NCBI GenBank assembly: GCA_934527255.1
Contig: CAKTAM010000003.1
Span: forward strand, 1-40,758
Direction of reading: 5' to 3'
Source: an uncultured Oscillospiraceae bacterium
Lineage (GTDB): Bacteria; Bacillota; Clostridia; Oscillospirales; Ruminococcaceae
DNA: 40,758 nt
The notes beneath the pieces are model-generated. The model saw nothing but the letters and a program-made list of their open reading frames with translations. It did not search any database and had not been told where the DNA came from. Shown piece by piece: positions 8,336-16,021 of this stretch. The position numbers and the translations under genes were made by a program. The first letter of the stretch is position 1, and every line of letters starts with the position of its first letter.

Positions 8336-9253
8336 TTGAATGACTGCCAAACCGGACAGGCCGTGGCGTATTATCATCTTCCCGGCCTGTTTGAACAGTT
8401 CGATTTTTACCGCGTCTTTCTGCCGCTGTTTGTCGCGCACCGGGAATATTTTTACCCGTGGTGCCGCATTGGCTCGCTGTACGGCGCCCCGGCCGATTGT
8501 CTGTGGGGCGGCGGACGGGTCGGCGGCGGCACGCATTCCGCGCAGCAGGTGCTGGCGCTGGCGCGCCAGTACGGCATTTCCGCCCGGCTCACCTTCAGCA
8601 ATTCGCTGCTGCAGCCGCAGCACCTGGCCGATCCTGCCTGCAACGCGCTTTGCCGCCTGCTGCAAACCGGCGGCGGCCCGCAAAACGGCGTCATCGTCCA
8701 TTCCGAGCTTCTGCTGCACTACCTGCGGCAGCACTATCCGGGGCTGTATCTGGTCTCCTCTACCACCAAGGTATTGACTGATTTTGCGCAGCTTTCGTGC
8801 GAGCTTTCGCGGCCGGAGTTTCACTTTGTCGTGCCCGATTTTCGCCTGAACCGCGCGCTGGCACAGCTGGTCGCGCTGCCGCAGGCGCAGAAAAACAAGG
8901 TCGAGCTGCTGTGCAACGAATGCTGCGACTTTGGCTGTCAGCAGCGCCGCGCCTGCTATGCGGCCGTCAGCCGCAAAAACCTTGGCCTGCCGGGGCCGGA
9001 GCATCACTGCACCGCCCCGCACGCGGCCGAAGGCTACCGCTTTTCCCGCGCGATGGCCAACCCCGGCTTCATCGGCGTGCAGGATATTCAAAGCTGTTGG
9101 CTGCCCATGGGCTTTTCACATTTCAAAATAGAGGGGCGGGGCCTTGGCAGCGCCGTCCTGCTGGAGCTTCTGCTGCATTACCTTACAAAGCCGCAGTACC
9201 ACCTGCAGGTGCGCGAGGCGTTGTATCTTGACCCCATGCTGGATCTGTTCTGA
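8336..9253 (+). CDS. Uncharacterised conserved protein, peptidase-U32-like, with Cys cluster
   Basis: A 305-residue soluble protein. I recognise the family by its pattern in Clostridia (an IGSLYGA...WGGGR block near residues 45-65, SSTTKVLTDF near 145, PMGFSHFKIEGR near 265) but no function is established for it to my knowledge. The order of motifs and the SNSLL, VHSELLL and SSTTK strands resemble the TIM barrel of U32 proteins. A cysteine group, CNECCDFGCQQRRACY (about residues 202-217), could bind an Fe-S cluster, as in U32-type proteins UbiU/UbiV and RlhA. The start is inferred as TTG 8336 with AAGAGGAG 7 bases before it; an in-frame ATG at 8240 falls inside the -10 box and is rejected. 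Converges on the ZIP gene. Confidence 0.6.
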   Translation: MNDCQTGQAVAYYHLPGLFEQFDFYRVFLPLFVAHREYFYPWCRIGSLYGAPADCLWGGGRVGGGTHSAQQVLALARQYGISARLTFSNSLLQPQHLADPACNALCRLLQTGGGPQNGVIVHSELLLHYLRQHYPGLYLVSSTTKVLTDFAQLSCELSRPEFHFVVPDFRLNRALAQLVALPQAQKNKVELLCNECCDFGCQQRRACYAAVSRKNLGLPGPEHHCTAPHAAEGYRFSRAMANPGFIGVQDIQSCWLPMGFSHFKIEGRGLGSAVLLELLLHYLTKPQYHLQVREALYLDPMLDLF

Positions 9254-9256
9254 ACC

Positions 9257-9277
9257 GCCCGGCGACCACCGCCGGGC
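9257..9277. repeat. Inverted repeat between convergent genes
   Basis: GCCCGGCG (9257-9264) pairs with CGCCGGGC (9270-9277) around 5 bases. There is no T run, so any terminator role is weak. Confidence 0.5.
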
Positions 9278-9303
9278 GCCGCCCGCTGCACTGCGCCTCC
9301 GTT

Positions 9304-10080
9304 TCAGCCCAGCGCGACATCCAGCGCCATCATTACGGTAAAGCCCACGGCAAAGCACACCGCCCCAAGGTTCGAATGCCGCCCCTGCGACATTTCGGGT
9401 ATCAGCTCCTCCACCACCACATACAGCATGGCCCCGGCGGCAAAGCTTAACAGGTAAGGCAGTGCCGGAACCACCAGCCCGGCCAGAAAAATGGTCAGCA
9501 CCGCGCCCACCGGCTCCACCGCGCCCGAAAGCACGCCGCCCCAGAACGCCTTTGTCTTCTTTTCGCCCTCGGCCCGCAGCGGCAGCGAGATAATGGCCCC
9601 CTCGGGAAAATTCTGTATGGCAATGCCAAGCGAAAGCGCCAGCGCCCCCGCGGCCGTAATGTGCGTTCGCCCCGAAAGAAACCCCGCGTACACCACGCCG
9701 ACGGCCATTCCCTCCGGAATGTTGTGCAGCGTGACGGCCAGCACCATCATGGTGGTGCGCCGAAAAGCGCTTTTCGGCCCCTCGGCCTGCTGGCTGTTGC
9801 GGTGCAGGTGCGGCACCAGATGGTCCAGCCCCAGCAAAAACAGCACCCCCACCCAAAAGCCCACTGCGGCAGGCAAAAACGCCAGCCGCCCCAGCGCGGC
9901 CGCCTGTTCTATGGCGGGCAGCAGCAGGCTCCAGACCGAGGCCGCCACCATCACCCCGGCGGCAAAGCCGGTCAGCGCGCGCTGCACTCCCTCGTGCAGC
10001 GCGCCGCGCAGCAAAAACACGCAGGCCGCCCCAAGCGACGTGCCCCAAAACGGTATCAGAATGCCGATCACAGTACTCAT
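9304..10080 (-). CDS. ZIP-family divalent metal transporter
   Basis: An integral membrane protein of 258 residues in the GufA/ZupT-like branch of the ZIP family, which imports zinc, iron or manganese. The two metal-binding helices are visible: HNIPEGMAVGV (about residues 118-128) and IQNFPEGAIISLP (about 155-167), each with the His/Asn-x-x-Pro-Glu-Gly pattern. A His-containing cytoplasmic loop (HLVPHLHRNSQQAEG) lies between helices 3 and 4. ATG at 10080 follows AGGAGGGG; a TTG one codon earlier is less likely. The promoter carries a palindromic operator shared with the flavodoxin operon at 17.6 kb, which supports metal-dependent control. The exact metal cannot be told. Confidence 0.9.
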   Translation of the reverse strand: MSTVIGILIPFWGTSLGAACVFLLRGALHEGVQRALTGFAAGVMVAASVWSLLLPAIEQAAALGRLAFLPAAVGFWVGVLFLLGLDHLVPHLHRNSQQAEGPKSAFRRTTMMVLAVTLHNIPEGMAVGVVYAGFLSGRTHITAAGALALSLGIAIQNFPEGAIISLPLRAEGEKKTKAFWGGVLSGAVEPVGAVLTIFLAGLVVPALPYLLSFAAGAMLYVVVEELIPEMSQGRHSNLGAVCFAVGFTVMMALDVALG

Positions 10081-10146
10081 CAATGCGCCCCTCCTTCTGC
10101 CGCAAAAACGGCGGCGGCGGTGAAAAACAAATATTTGAAAGGTAAC

Positions 10147-10164
10147 GGTTAGCGGCTGCTAACC
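10147..10164. promoter_or_regulatory. Operator palindrome GGTTAGC-N4-GCTAACC upstream of the ZIP gene
   Basis: A perfect 7-bp inverted repeat with spacer GGCT. It begins 9 bases past the -10 box of the ZIP promoter, so a bound repressor would block initiation. The same core occurs at 17432-17449 and 17607-17624. It resembles DtxR/IdeR-type sites (TTAGGTTAG-CTAACCTAA); the regulator is not in this window. Confidence 0.7.
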
Positions 10165-10172
10165 GCAACTGC

Positions 10173-10201
10173 ATTATACCATGCCGCGCAGCGGTTTGCA
10201 A
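10173..10201 (-). promoter_or_regulatory. Sigma-A promoter for the ZIP gene
   Basis: On the minus strand TTGCAA (10201-10196), 17 bases, TATAAT (10178-10173). Confidence 0.7.
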
Positions 10202-10203
10202 GC

Positions 10204-10224
10204 GCCGCCTGCAGTGCAGGCGGC
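10204..10224. repeat. Perfect 21-base palindrome
   Basis: GCCGCCTGCA, one base, TGCAGGCGGC. It lies just upstream of the ZIP promoter. No T run follows on either strand; function unknown. Confidence 0.5.
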
Positions 10225-10381
10225 ATTCTGCCTGCACCGCGCTAGGGGCGGCTATGCCGCACGGGGCAGCCGCTGCCTGTGTGCCGCCCGGCAAATGCCC
10301 GGCAGGCGGCCGCTTTTGGGCGGCAGCCAACCTGTGAAAACCGTAACAAACCGGAGAATATTGCTTTTTTGCATTTTTGAC

Positions 10382-10410
10382 TTGGCATTGGGTGCAAACA
10401 ACGCTATGAT
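10382..10410 (+). promoter_or_regulatory. Sigma-A promoter for the riboswitch-sipW unit
   Basis: TTGGCA (10382-10387), 17 bases, TATGAT (10405-10410). It lies about 90 bases before the riboswitch. Confidence 0.65.
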
Positions 10411-10496
10411 ATAAAAAATAAAAGAAATGTGTCGCTTTTTAGTGGTAGAAAAGGTCAAATGGTCGCCCCTGCCGCCCTGCGGCACAGAAAGACAAA

Positions 10497-10603
10497 CGCA
10501 TTATTTTGGCAAAGCCGTCGAAAGGCGGTGACGCAAAGCCAGATGGGTCTAACGCCAGTGCCGCGTCAGCGCGGCCTACGCTATGACAGCCGGTTGCATC
10601 CAT
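10497..10603 (+). ncRNA. Cyclic-di-GMP-I (GEMM) riboswitch
   Basis: The conserved GEMM-I core is present in order: GGCAAA (10508-10513), a stem capped by the GNRA loop GAAA, the highly conserved GACGCAAAGCC (10530-10540), then GTCTAACGCCA and a second GC stem ending near ATGACAGCC. This class senses the second messenger cyclic di-GMP. The end of the aptamer (GCATCCAT) also forms the left arm of a small hairpin ATCCAT-N5-ATGGAT followed by six T (10598-10619), a possible expression platform; a stronger terminator follows at 10666. The first gene downstream is sipW, so surface-protein export is the likely target. Confidence 0.88.
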
Positions 10604-10665
10604 TTTATATGGATTTTTTCAGTGGAAGCCCCGCCGGGTAAAACGGCGGCGCGCTTTTCTTGCCA

Positions 10666-10700
10666 GCCGTCTGCACCCGTTCGGGCAGGCGGCTTTTGTT
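10666..10700 (+). terminator. Terminator in the sipW leader
   Basis: GCCGTCTGC (10666-10674) pairs with GCAGGCGGC (10685-10693) around 10 bases, followed by TTTTGTT. It lies between the riboswitch and sipW, so it could be the riboswitch-controlled stop. Confidence 0.65.
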
Positions 10701-10826
10701 ATGTGCCAAAACCTGTGGCTGCGCGGCGGGTGCTTCTGCCGTACGGGGGTCGTTTTGTCGGGCAAAGCATTTTGTCGGGCGGGGCGCTCCCATGCAGCGG
10801 CCGCCCGGCCAGAAGAAAGGAACCGT

Positions 10827-11225
10827 ATGAAAAAAGAGGGTTCATCCACGGCAAACCGCATTTGGACGGTGGTCGGCATCATCCTGTGTGTGGTACTGCT
10901 GCCCATTCTCATCATCAACTGCACGTTGCTCATCAAGGGCTACACCGGCAAGGGCAAGGTGCCCACCATCGGCGGTGTTTTCCCCATGATCGTCCTGACC
11001 GATTCGATGAGCGGCACCTTTGAAGCCGGTGATCTCATCATCTGCCGCACCGCAAAGGCGGAGGATGTGCAGCTCGGCGATATCATCTGCTATTACGACC
11101 CCATGGGCAGCGGCACAACCACCGTTACCCACCGTGTGGCCGCCGTCACGACGGATGCTTCCGGCGCGCTGGCTTGGCAGACCAAAGGCGACGCCAACAA
11201 CACCGAAGATTACCGAAACCTGTGA
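10827..11225 (+). pseudogene. SipW-type signal peptidase I, truncated at the C-terminus
   Basis: This encodes the N-terminal part of an archaeal/ER-type (S26B) signal peptidase. Residues about 13-37 form a membrane helix. Ser60 in the TDSMSG motif is the nucleophile, His102 in VTHRV is the second catalytic residue, and GDANN (121-125) carries the expected Asp. The 132-residue product then ends at EDYRNL-stop, whereas family members continue for about 40-60 more residues with a second membrane helix. Immediately after, the +1 frame runs on into a surface-protein sequence without a start codon of its own. The start ATG 10827 has AAGAAAGG upstream. The catalytic set is complete, so the fragment might still fold, but I treat the locus as broken by a deletion or an indel near 11200-11225. 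Confidence 0.7.
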
Positions 11226-12600
11226 CTGCGGCTATACCGCCTCAGTCACCCTCAGCGCGGCCGATGTCTACTATGACGGCGCGGCCCACCCGGCCAGACT
11301 GCGCTATACCGGTACGCTGCTGGCGGCTGCCCCGACCATCGTTTACCGCGTGCAGGCGGCCGACGGCAGCTATGGCGCACTGCCAACCGGCGAGGCCGTC
11401 CCCACCAGCGCGGGCAGCTATCGCGCCTCCATCACGGTGGGCGGGCAGCACGTCATGGTGGAATATCAGATCAAATCGCCCACGGCGGGCACCAGCGTGG
11501 AAGCCAAAATTGCCGCCGGGCAGTTCTTCCGCGATTTCAACGGCGGCACATCTGCCAGCGCGGCGCAAAACGATGCCTTTACCGTACAGTTTACCGTGCA
11601 GAAGTTGAACCTTAATGTATATCAGCAGGCACCGGTGCTGTTGTTTGGCGCGGCGCTGCCTGCGGGCGCCACCGTTATTATGCAAACCGGCGGCGGCTAC
11701 TGGTATTACCGCGCCGCCGAAGGGGCCGACGCCGCGGTGCCGCTTTCGGCCTTTACGGCCATGGGCGGCACGCAAAGCTTTGCCTACACCGCCGCGGCCA
11801 ACCAGACCTACCGCTTTATTGTCAGCTTTGCGCAGGCCCAGCAAACGCCGGGCACGCAAAGCATTACGCTGACCTACACGCCCACCGGCCAGCTGCAGGG
11901 CGCGGCCGCCCTTACCCGTACGGCTGCCGTGCCGTTTGGGCTGGCTGCCGCGGGCGGCACGCTTACCGTTACTGCCCCCTCTGCCGCCGAAGAGACCAGC
12001 CGCTGGTACGGCTGCGGGCAGCTGTTGGTGCTGGAAGCCCCGGCCACGCTGCCTGCCGATGCCCAGCTGACCGTGACGGCGGGCGGCAAAACCACCGTGC
12101 ACACCCGCAATGCACGCGGGCAGTTTGTGGTGCCGTTGGCCTGGGCGCAGCAGAAGTCGCTTTCGCTGGCGCTGGCCACGCAGCAGGCGGCCGCCGCCGG
12201 GCGGGACTATGCGCTTTCGGCTGCACTGTACACCGCTGCGGGCGGTCAGCGGCTGCTGGCCACCGGCTGCACGGCTGATCTGTCGCTGGCGGTGCCGCAG
12301 CTGACGGCCCCGGCGCTCAAGATCAGCGGCGGGCAGCGCCTGCTGACGGTGGGGCAGCCCATCAGCGTCACGCTTGCCATGCAAAACACTGACGGCGGCA
12401 CCGTCAGCGCCACCGTGCAGGTGCGCGGGGCGGGCGGCGGCTATTCCGGCAACTTTCTCACGGCCGAAAACCTCGCCGCGGGCGAACAGTCGTTCTCGCT
12501 GGTGGCCATCACCCAGCCGGGCAGCTATCGCCTGCTGGTGACGGTGACAAAGGGCGGCCGCCAGGTGCTGGCCGTGCCGTATTACTTCATCGTGCAATAA
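11212..12600 (+). pseudogene. Surface/secreted protein with Ig-like beta-rich domains, 5' end missing
   Basis: About 462 residues of extracellular-type sequence (TETCDCGYTASVTLSAADVYYDG at the left end, ending VPYYFIVQ). It is rich in Ala, Gly, Thr and Val, with alternating beta-strand patterns and several repeat-like modules (VYRVQAADGSYGALPTGEAV; FRDFNGG; LTVTAGGKTTV; LTVGQPISVTLAMQ). There is no signal peptide, no start codon with a ribosome binding site, no LPxTG and no C-terminal membrane anchor. The CDCGYT start resembles the linker before repeats in Clostridia cell-surface proteins. In-frame ATG codons to the left fall inside sipW. I infer the 3' part of a cyclic-di-GMP-controlled adhesin or matrix protein, fused out of frame to sipW by deletion. 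An assembly error is the main alternative. Confidence 0.6.
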
Positions 12601-12725
12601 AACCGCGCGGGGCGCAGGGCCCCGCGGCCCGGTGAAGGTCGGCTGACCGTGCAGTTTTGCGGCGTTGCTGGCACACAAGTGCGGCGGCGGTGCGGCTGCC
12701 GCAGTGCCAACCCCAACAAATAGCC

Positions 12726-12764
12726 AAAGCGGGCGGCTTTGTTTGCAAAAGCCGCCCGCTTTTT
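12726..12764 (+). terminator. Rho-independent terminator after the surface-protein remnant
   Basis: A 15-bp stem (AAAGCGGGCGGCTTT, 12726-12740, with 12748-12762) and a T run. Confidence 0.88.
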
Positions 12765-12944
12765 GTGTGCAGAAAGCGCGTCTCCCTGCGCTTTCCGCGC
12801 GCTGCGGCGCGGCAGCCGCAGCGTCGATTTTCCCTTGGCCGTCTGCCCGCCGGGTAACGGCGAAGCCTGCCGCCGGGCAGCTGCTGCCCGCCTGCGCGCC
12901 TGCGGCCGGTCGCCCTTGGGCGCAGCCTGCGCACCCTCCTGCGC

Positions 12945-12973
12945 TTGACACGGCCGTGCGCGCTGCATATAAT
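12945..12973 (+). promoter_or_regulatory. Consensus sigma-A promoter for the iron-sulfur flavoprotein gene
   Basis: TTGACA (12945-12950), 17 bases, TATAAT (12968-12973): both boxes are perfect. Confidence 0.85.
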
Positions 12974-13119
12974 AAAAAGAAACTGCGGCGGGTCCAAAAA
13001 GGGAACGGCCCGCAAGGCAGCGCCTGGCAAACAGGCGGCGCGGCCGGGCTTTGCGGCATGAAAAGCGGCGGTGCGCCATAAACAGGTAGCAACTATGACA
13101 CAACAGGGAGGCAGAGAGT

Positions 13120-13737
13120 ATGCAGGTTTTGGCGATCAACGGCAGCCCGCGGGCACACGGCAACACGGCGCTGGCACTGGAGGAAATGAAAACGGTGTTT
13201 GAGGGCGAGGGTGTCGCCTTTGAGGCGGTGCAGGTGGGGCAGCTGGCCATTCGCGGCTGTGTGGCCTGCGGCGGCTGCGCTAAGCTGGGCCGCTGCGTGT
13301 TTGATGATGTAGTCAATCAGTTGGCCGAAAAGCTGCAGCAGGCCGACGGTCTGGTGATCGCCAGCCCGGTGTATTTCGCCTCGGCCAATGCAACGCTCAT
13401 CGCCTGTCTGGATCGGCTGTTTTACAGCACCCCCTTTGACAAAACCATGAAGGTGGGGGCCAGCGTGGTGTGTGCCCGCCGGGGCGGCTGCTCGGCCACC
13501 TTTGACGAGCTGAACAAGTACTTTACCATTTCCGGCATGCCCATTGCCTCCAGTCAGTACTGGAACAGCATTCATGGCCGCGCCCCCGGCGAGGCGCAGA
13601 TGGATGAGGAGGGCCGCCAGACCATGCGGACGCTGGCGCGTAACATGACCTTTTTGATGAAAAGCATCGCCCTTGGGCGCGAGGCGTACGGCCTGCCCCC
13701 CAAGGAGCCGCGCGTGGCCACGCATTTCATCCGCTGA
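13120..13737 (+). CDS. NAD(P)H-dependent FMN reductase / iron-sulfur flavoprotein (Isf-like)
   Basis: A 205-residue flavodoxin-fold protein. The FMN phosphate loop is NGSPRAHGNTA (residues 7-17). Cys47, Cys50, Cys53 and Cys59 give a CX2CX2CX5C cluster, the compact motif that binds a 4Fe-4S cluster in Isf-type flavoproteins of anaerobes. IASPVYFASANATL (about 85-98) is the family's second flavin-side motif. Such proteins move electrons and often reduce quinones, oxygen or peroxide. The start ATG 13120 has GGGAGG upstream. It is a single-gene unit with a perfect sigma-A promoter and a terminator, so expression is probably strong. Simple FMN reductase without a cluster is the alternative. Confidence 0.85.
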   Translation: MQVLAINGSPRAHGNTALALEEMKTVFEGEGVAFEAVQVGQLAIRGCVACGGCAKLGRCVFDDVVNQLAEKLQQADGLVIASPVYFASANATLIACLDRLFYSTPFDKTMKVGASVVCARRGGCSATFDELNKYFTISGMPIASSQYWNSIHGRAPGEAQMDEEGRQTMRTLARNMTFLMKSIALGREAYGLPPKEPRVATHFIR

Positions 13738-14175
13738 GCGCGGCGTATTGCCGGGCATGGCAGAGGCCAGGCGGGCTTTTATCCGGCTTCCGCCTGCGGG
13801 CCGCCCGTGCAGGCCGCCCCGGCGGGGCCCCGGCCCGGTGTGACAGTGCAGCTCCGGCCCGGCTTTCGTCCGGTTGGCCGCCCAAAGGAGGCTAAAGGCA
13901 GCGCCCGGCTGCAGAAGCGCCCGTTATTCCGTCAAGGAAAACGCTATTCCGTCAAAAAACCGTCTCGCCTGTTTGCTGACAGACGGGACGGTTTTTATAT
14001 CACTGCTTTTTATCGCCGCGGGGAAGAAGCGGCAGAGGCGGCCGCCGCAGAGAACGGCTGCGGCGCGCAAAGCCCGCAGGCAGAGGGCTGCAGCAAATGC
14101 ATTCCTGCAGCAGAATGCTGCTGCAGAGGTGCGCTGTTTTGGCGGCCCTGCGCCGGGGTGTTGGGCTTTGCCCCT
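13738..14175. other. Gene-free stretch between convergent genes
   Basis: It contains one bidirectional terminator (13954-13996) and a perfect 9-bp hairpin CTGCAGCAG-AATG-CTGCTGCAG (14105-14126) without a T run. No gene is supportable. Confidence 0.6.
13954..13996. terminator. Bidirectional terminator
   Basis: The left arm AAAAACCGTCTCGCCTGT pairs with ACAGACGGGACGGTTTTT (one mismatch, one G-T pair). A runs and T runs on both sides suit both the flavoprotein gene (+) and glyS (-). Confidence 0.85.
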
Positions 14176-15585
14176 TTAGAACGCGGTCTTTTCCGCCACA
14201 TAATCGGCGACCTGCTCGAGGGGGATGCGCACCTGCTGCATGGTGTCGCGGTCGCGCACGGTCACGCAGCCGTCACCGGCCTTTTCGTCATCGCCAAAGG
14301 TTTCAAAATCAACGGTGATGCACAGCGGCGTGCCAATTTCATCCTGACGGCGATAGCGCTTGCCGATCGACCCGACCTCGTCAAAATCGACCATAAAGCG
14401 GCTGGCCAGCTGATGGTACAGCGGCATGGCCTTCTCGCTCAGCTTTTTCGACAGCGGCAACACGGCGGCCTTGTAGGGGGCCAGCGCCGGGTGCAGGTGC
14501 AGCACCACGCGCACATCGTTTTTGGCGGGGTCGACAATTTCTTCGTCGTACGCTTCGCACAAGAACGCCAGCGCTACGCGGTCGCAGCCCAGCGACGGCT
14601 CAATAACATAGGGAATGTAATGCTCGTTGGTCTCGGCATCAAAATAATCAAGGCTTTTGCCGCTGGCCTCCTGATGGCGGCGCAGGTCATAATCCGTCCG
14701 GTCGGCAATGCCCCACAGCTCGCCCCACTCGGTAAACGGGAAAGCGTATTCAATATCGGTCGTCGCGCGGGAATAAAACGCCAGCTCGGCGGGCTCATGG
14801 TCGCGCAGGCGCAGGTGCGCCTGATCGATGCCAAGGCTCAGCAGCCAGTTTTTGCAGTATTCTTTCCAATAGGCAAACCATTCCAGATCGGTGCCGGGCT
14901 TGCAGAAAAACTCGCACTCCATCTGCTCAAACTCGCGCGTGCGGAAAGTGAAGTTGCCCGGGGTGATCTCGTTGCGGAACGCCTTGCCCACCTGGCACAC
15001 GCCAAAGGGCAACTTGCGGCGCGTGGTGCGCTGAATATTGGCATAGTTGACAAAAATGCCTTGCGCCGTTTCGGGGCGCAGATAGCAGGTGCTGGTGTTG
15101 TCCTCCGTCACGCCGATGAAGGTCTTGAACATCAGGTTAAACTTGCGGATGGGGGTAAAATCGTGCTTGCCGCACACCGGGCACACAATGTCGGGGTGCT
15201 CGGCCAGAAAAGCGTCCATCTCCTCAAAGCTCATGGCATCCACGTTCACCTCGGGGTGGGCATCGGCGATCAGCTTATCGGCGCGCTGACGGCTGCGGCA
15301 GCCGCGGCAGTCGATCAGCGGATCCGAAAAATTGCCGACATGGCCGGTCGTTACCCAGGTCTGCGGGTTCATGATGATGGCGGCATCCAGCCCGACGTTA
15401 TACGGGCTTTCCTGCACAAACTTCTTCCACCAGGCGCGCTTGACGTTGTTTTTGAACTCCACGCCCAGGGGGCCATAATCCCAGCTGTTGGCCAGGCCGC
15501 CGTAAATTTCGCTTCCGGCGTAAATAAAGCCGCGGTTTTTGCACAGATTGATGATTTGATCCATGGTTTTCTGATCGTGTTGCAT
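14176..15585 (-). CDS. glyS: Glycyl-tRNA synthetase, single-chain (alpha2) type
   Basis: Charges tRNA-Gly with glycine. The 469-residue product begins MQHDQKTMDQIINLCKNRGF and has the family blocks SEIYGGLANSWDYGPLG (about 25-41), a zinc-knuckle-like pair CRGC...CPVCGKHDF (about 93-142), motif 2 VGKAFRNEITPGNFTFRTRE (about 199-218) and motif 3 IEPSLGCDRVALAFL (about 332-346). The C-terminal anticodon-binding domain is present (VVLHLHPALAPYKAAVLPL to GCVTVRDRDT). Length is normal for the bacterial dimeric class. The start at 15585 follows GAGAGGAG. No T-box leader is seen in the short 5' region. Symbol glyS/glyQS usage varies. Confidence 0.97.
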   Translation of the reverse strand: MQHDQKTMDQIINLCKNRGFIYAGSEIYGGLANSWDYGPLGVEFKNNVKRAWWKKFVQESPYNVGLDAAIIMNPQTWVTTGHVGNFSDPLIDCRGCRSRQRADKLIADAHPEVNVDAMSFEEMDAFLAEHPDIVCPVCGKHDFTPIRKFNLMFKTFIGVTEDNTSTCYLRPETAQGIFVNYANIQRTTRRKLPFGVCQVGKAFRNEITPGNFTFRTREFEQMECEFFCKPGTDLEWFAYWKEYCKNWLLSLGIDQAHLRLRDHEPAELAFYSRATTDIEYAFPFTEWGELWGIADRTDYDLRRHQEASGKSLDYFDAETNEHYIPYVIEPSLGCDRVALAFLCEAYDEEIVDPAKNDVRVVLHLHPALAPYKAAVLPLSKKLSEKAMPLYHQLASRFMVDFDEVGSIGKRYRRQDEIGTPLCITVDFETFGDDEKAGDGCVTVRDRDTMQQVRIPLEQVADYVAEKTAF

Positions 15586-15675
15586 GGTAGGCTCCTCTCC
15601 CGTGCGGCGCTGCCAAGGGGGGCGCGCCGCGCCCTTGTGCGCCGACTTGGCGGCGCATTCTGCTGTAATACTCCT

Positions 15676-15704
15676 ATTTTATAGCCTGCACCCGGTTTCG
15701 TCAA
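15676..15704 (-). promoter_or_regulatory. Sigma-A promoter for glyS
   Basis: On the minus strand TTGACG (15704-15699), 17 bases, TAAAAT (15681-15676). Confidence 0.65.
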
Positions 15705-15965
15705 GTACAAGTCGCCGGGCGGGGCAAAATGTTTGCCATAAAAAGACAAATGCCCGCCCAAACGGGCCGCGCGGGGGCCTTTTGGGGCGCCGGTGAGGGC
15801 GCATGCCGGAGCGGGATGGCGGCGGCTTTCCGCGCGCCGCTGCGGCTGCCCGCCAAAGCCGCCCCGGCGGGCAAAAAAGGCAGGGGGCACAAAGCCCGGC
15901 CCGCCGCGCGGGCGGGGAAGAAGGCGCGGGGGGCAAAAAGCCCGCCCGGCCACCATCCGGGCAGC

Positions 15966-15997
15966 AAAAAAGCGCCGCCGCAGGGCCGCGGCGGCGC
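15966..15997 (-). terminator. Terminator of the DUF2325-DUF3793-flavodoxin operon
   Basis: A perfect 10-bp stem (GCGCCGCCGC, 15997-15988 and 15981-15972 on the minus strand) followed by six T. Confidence 0.9.
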
Positions 15998-16021
15998 AGG
16001 GGAACAGGCAGACGAAAGGGG

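Larger units (their letters stand above)
10081..10826. other. Regulatory region between ZIP gene and sipW
   Basis: This 746-base region has no gene. From left to right it holds the ZIP operator and promoter, a GC-rich block with a 21-base palindrome (10204-10224), a sigma-A promoter, a cyclic-di-GMP riboswitch and terminator hairpins. Confidence 0.7.
12601..13119. other. Gene-free stretch before the flavoprotein gene
   Basis: A weak hairpin (12605-12624), a strong terminator (12726-12764), a GC-rich block with nothing recognisable, then a consensus promoter and a 140-base leader. Confidence 0.6.
15586..16021. other. Gene-free stretch upstream of glyS
   Basis: Holds the glyS promoter, a very GC-rich low-complexity block (15710-15965) with no credible gene, and the terminator of the flavodoxin operon. 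Confidence 0.6.

Noticed and set aside
14105..14126. Hairpin CTGCAGCAG-AATG-CTGCTGCAG as a terminator
   Set aside because: It has no T run on either strand; the terminator at 13954-13996 serves better.
15586..15675. T-box leader for glyS
   Set aside because: The leader is only about 90 bases and has no T-box sequence or antiterminator.
13807..15684. Long plus-strand frame opposite glyS
   Set aside because: It is the antisense shadow of glyS; the minus-strand product matches glycyl-tRNA synthetase throughout.
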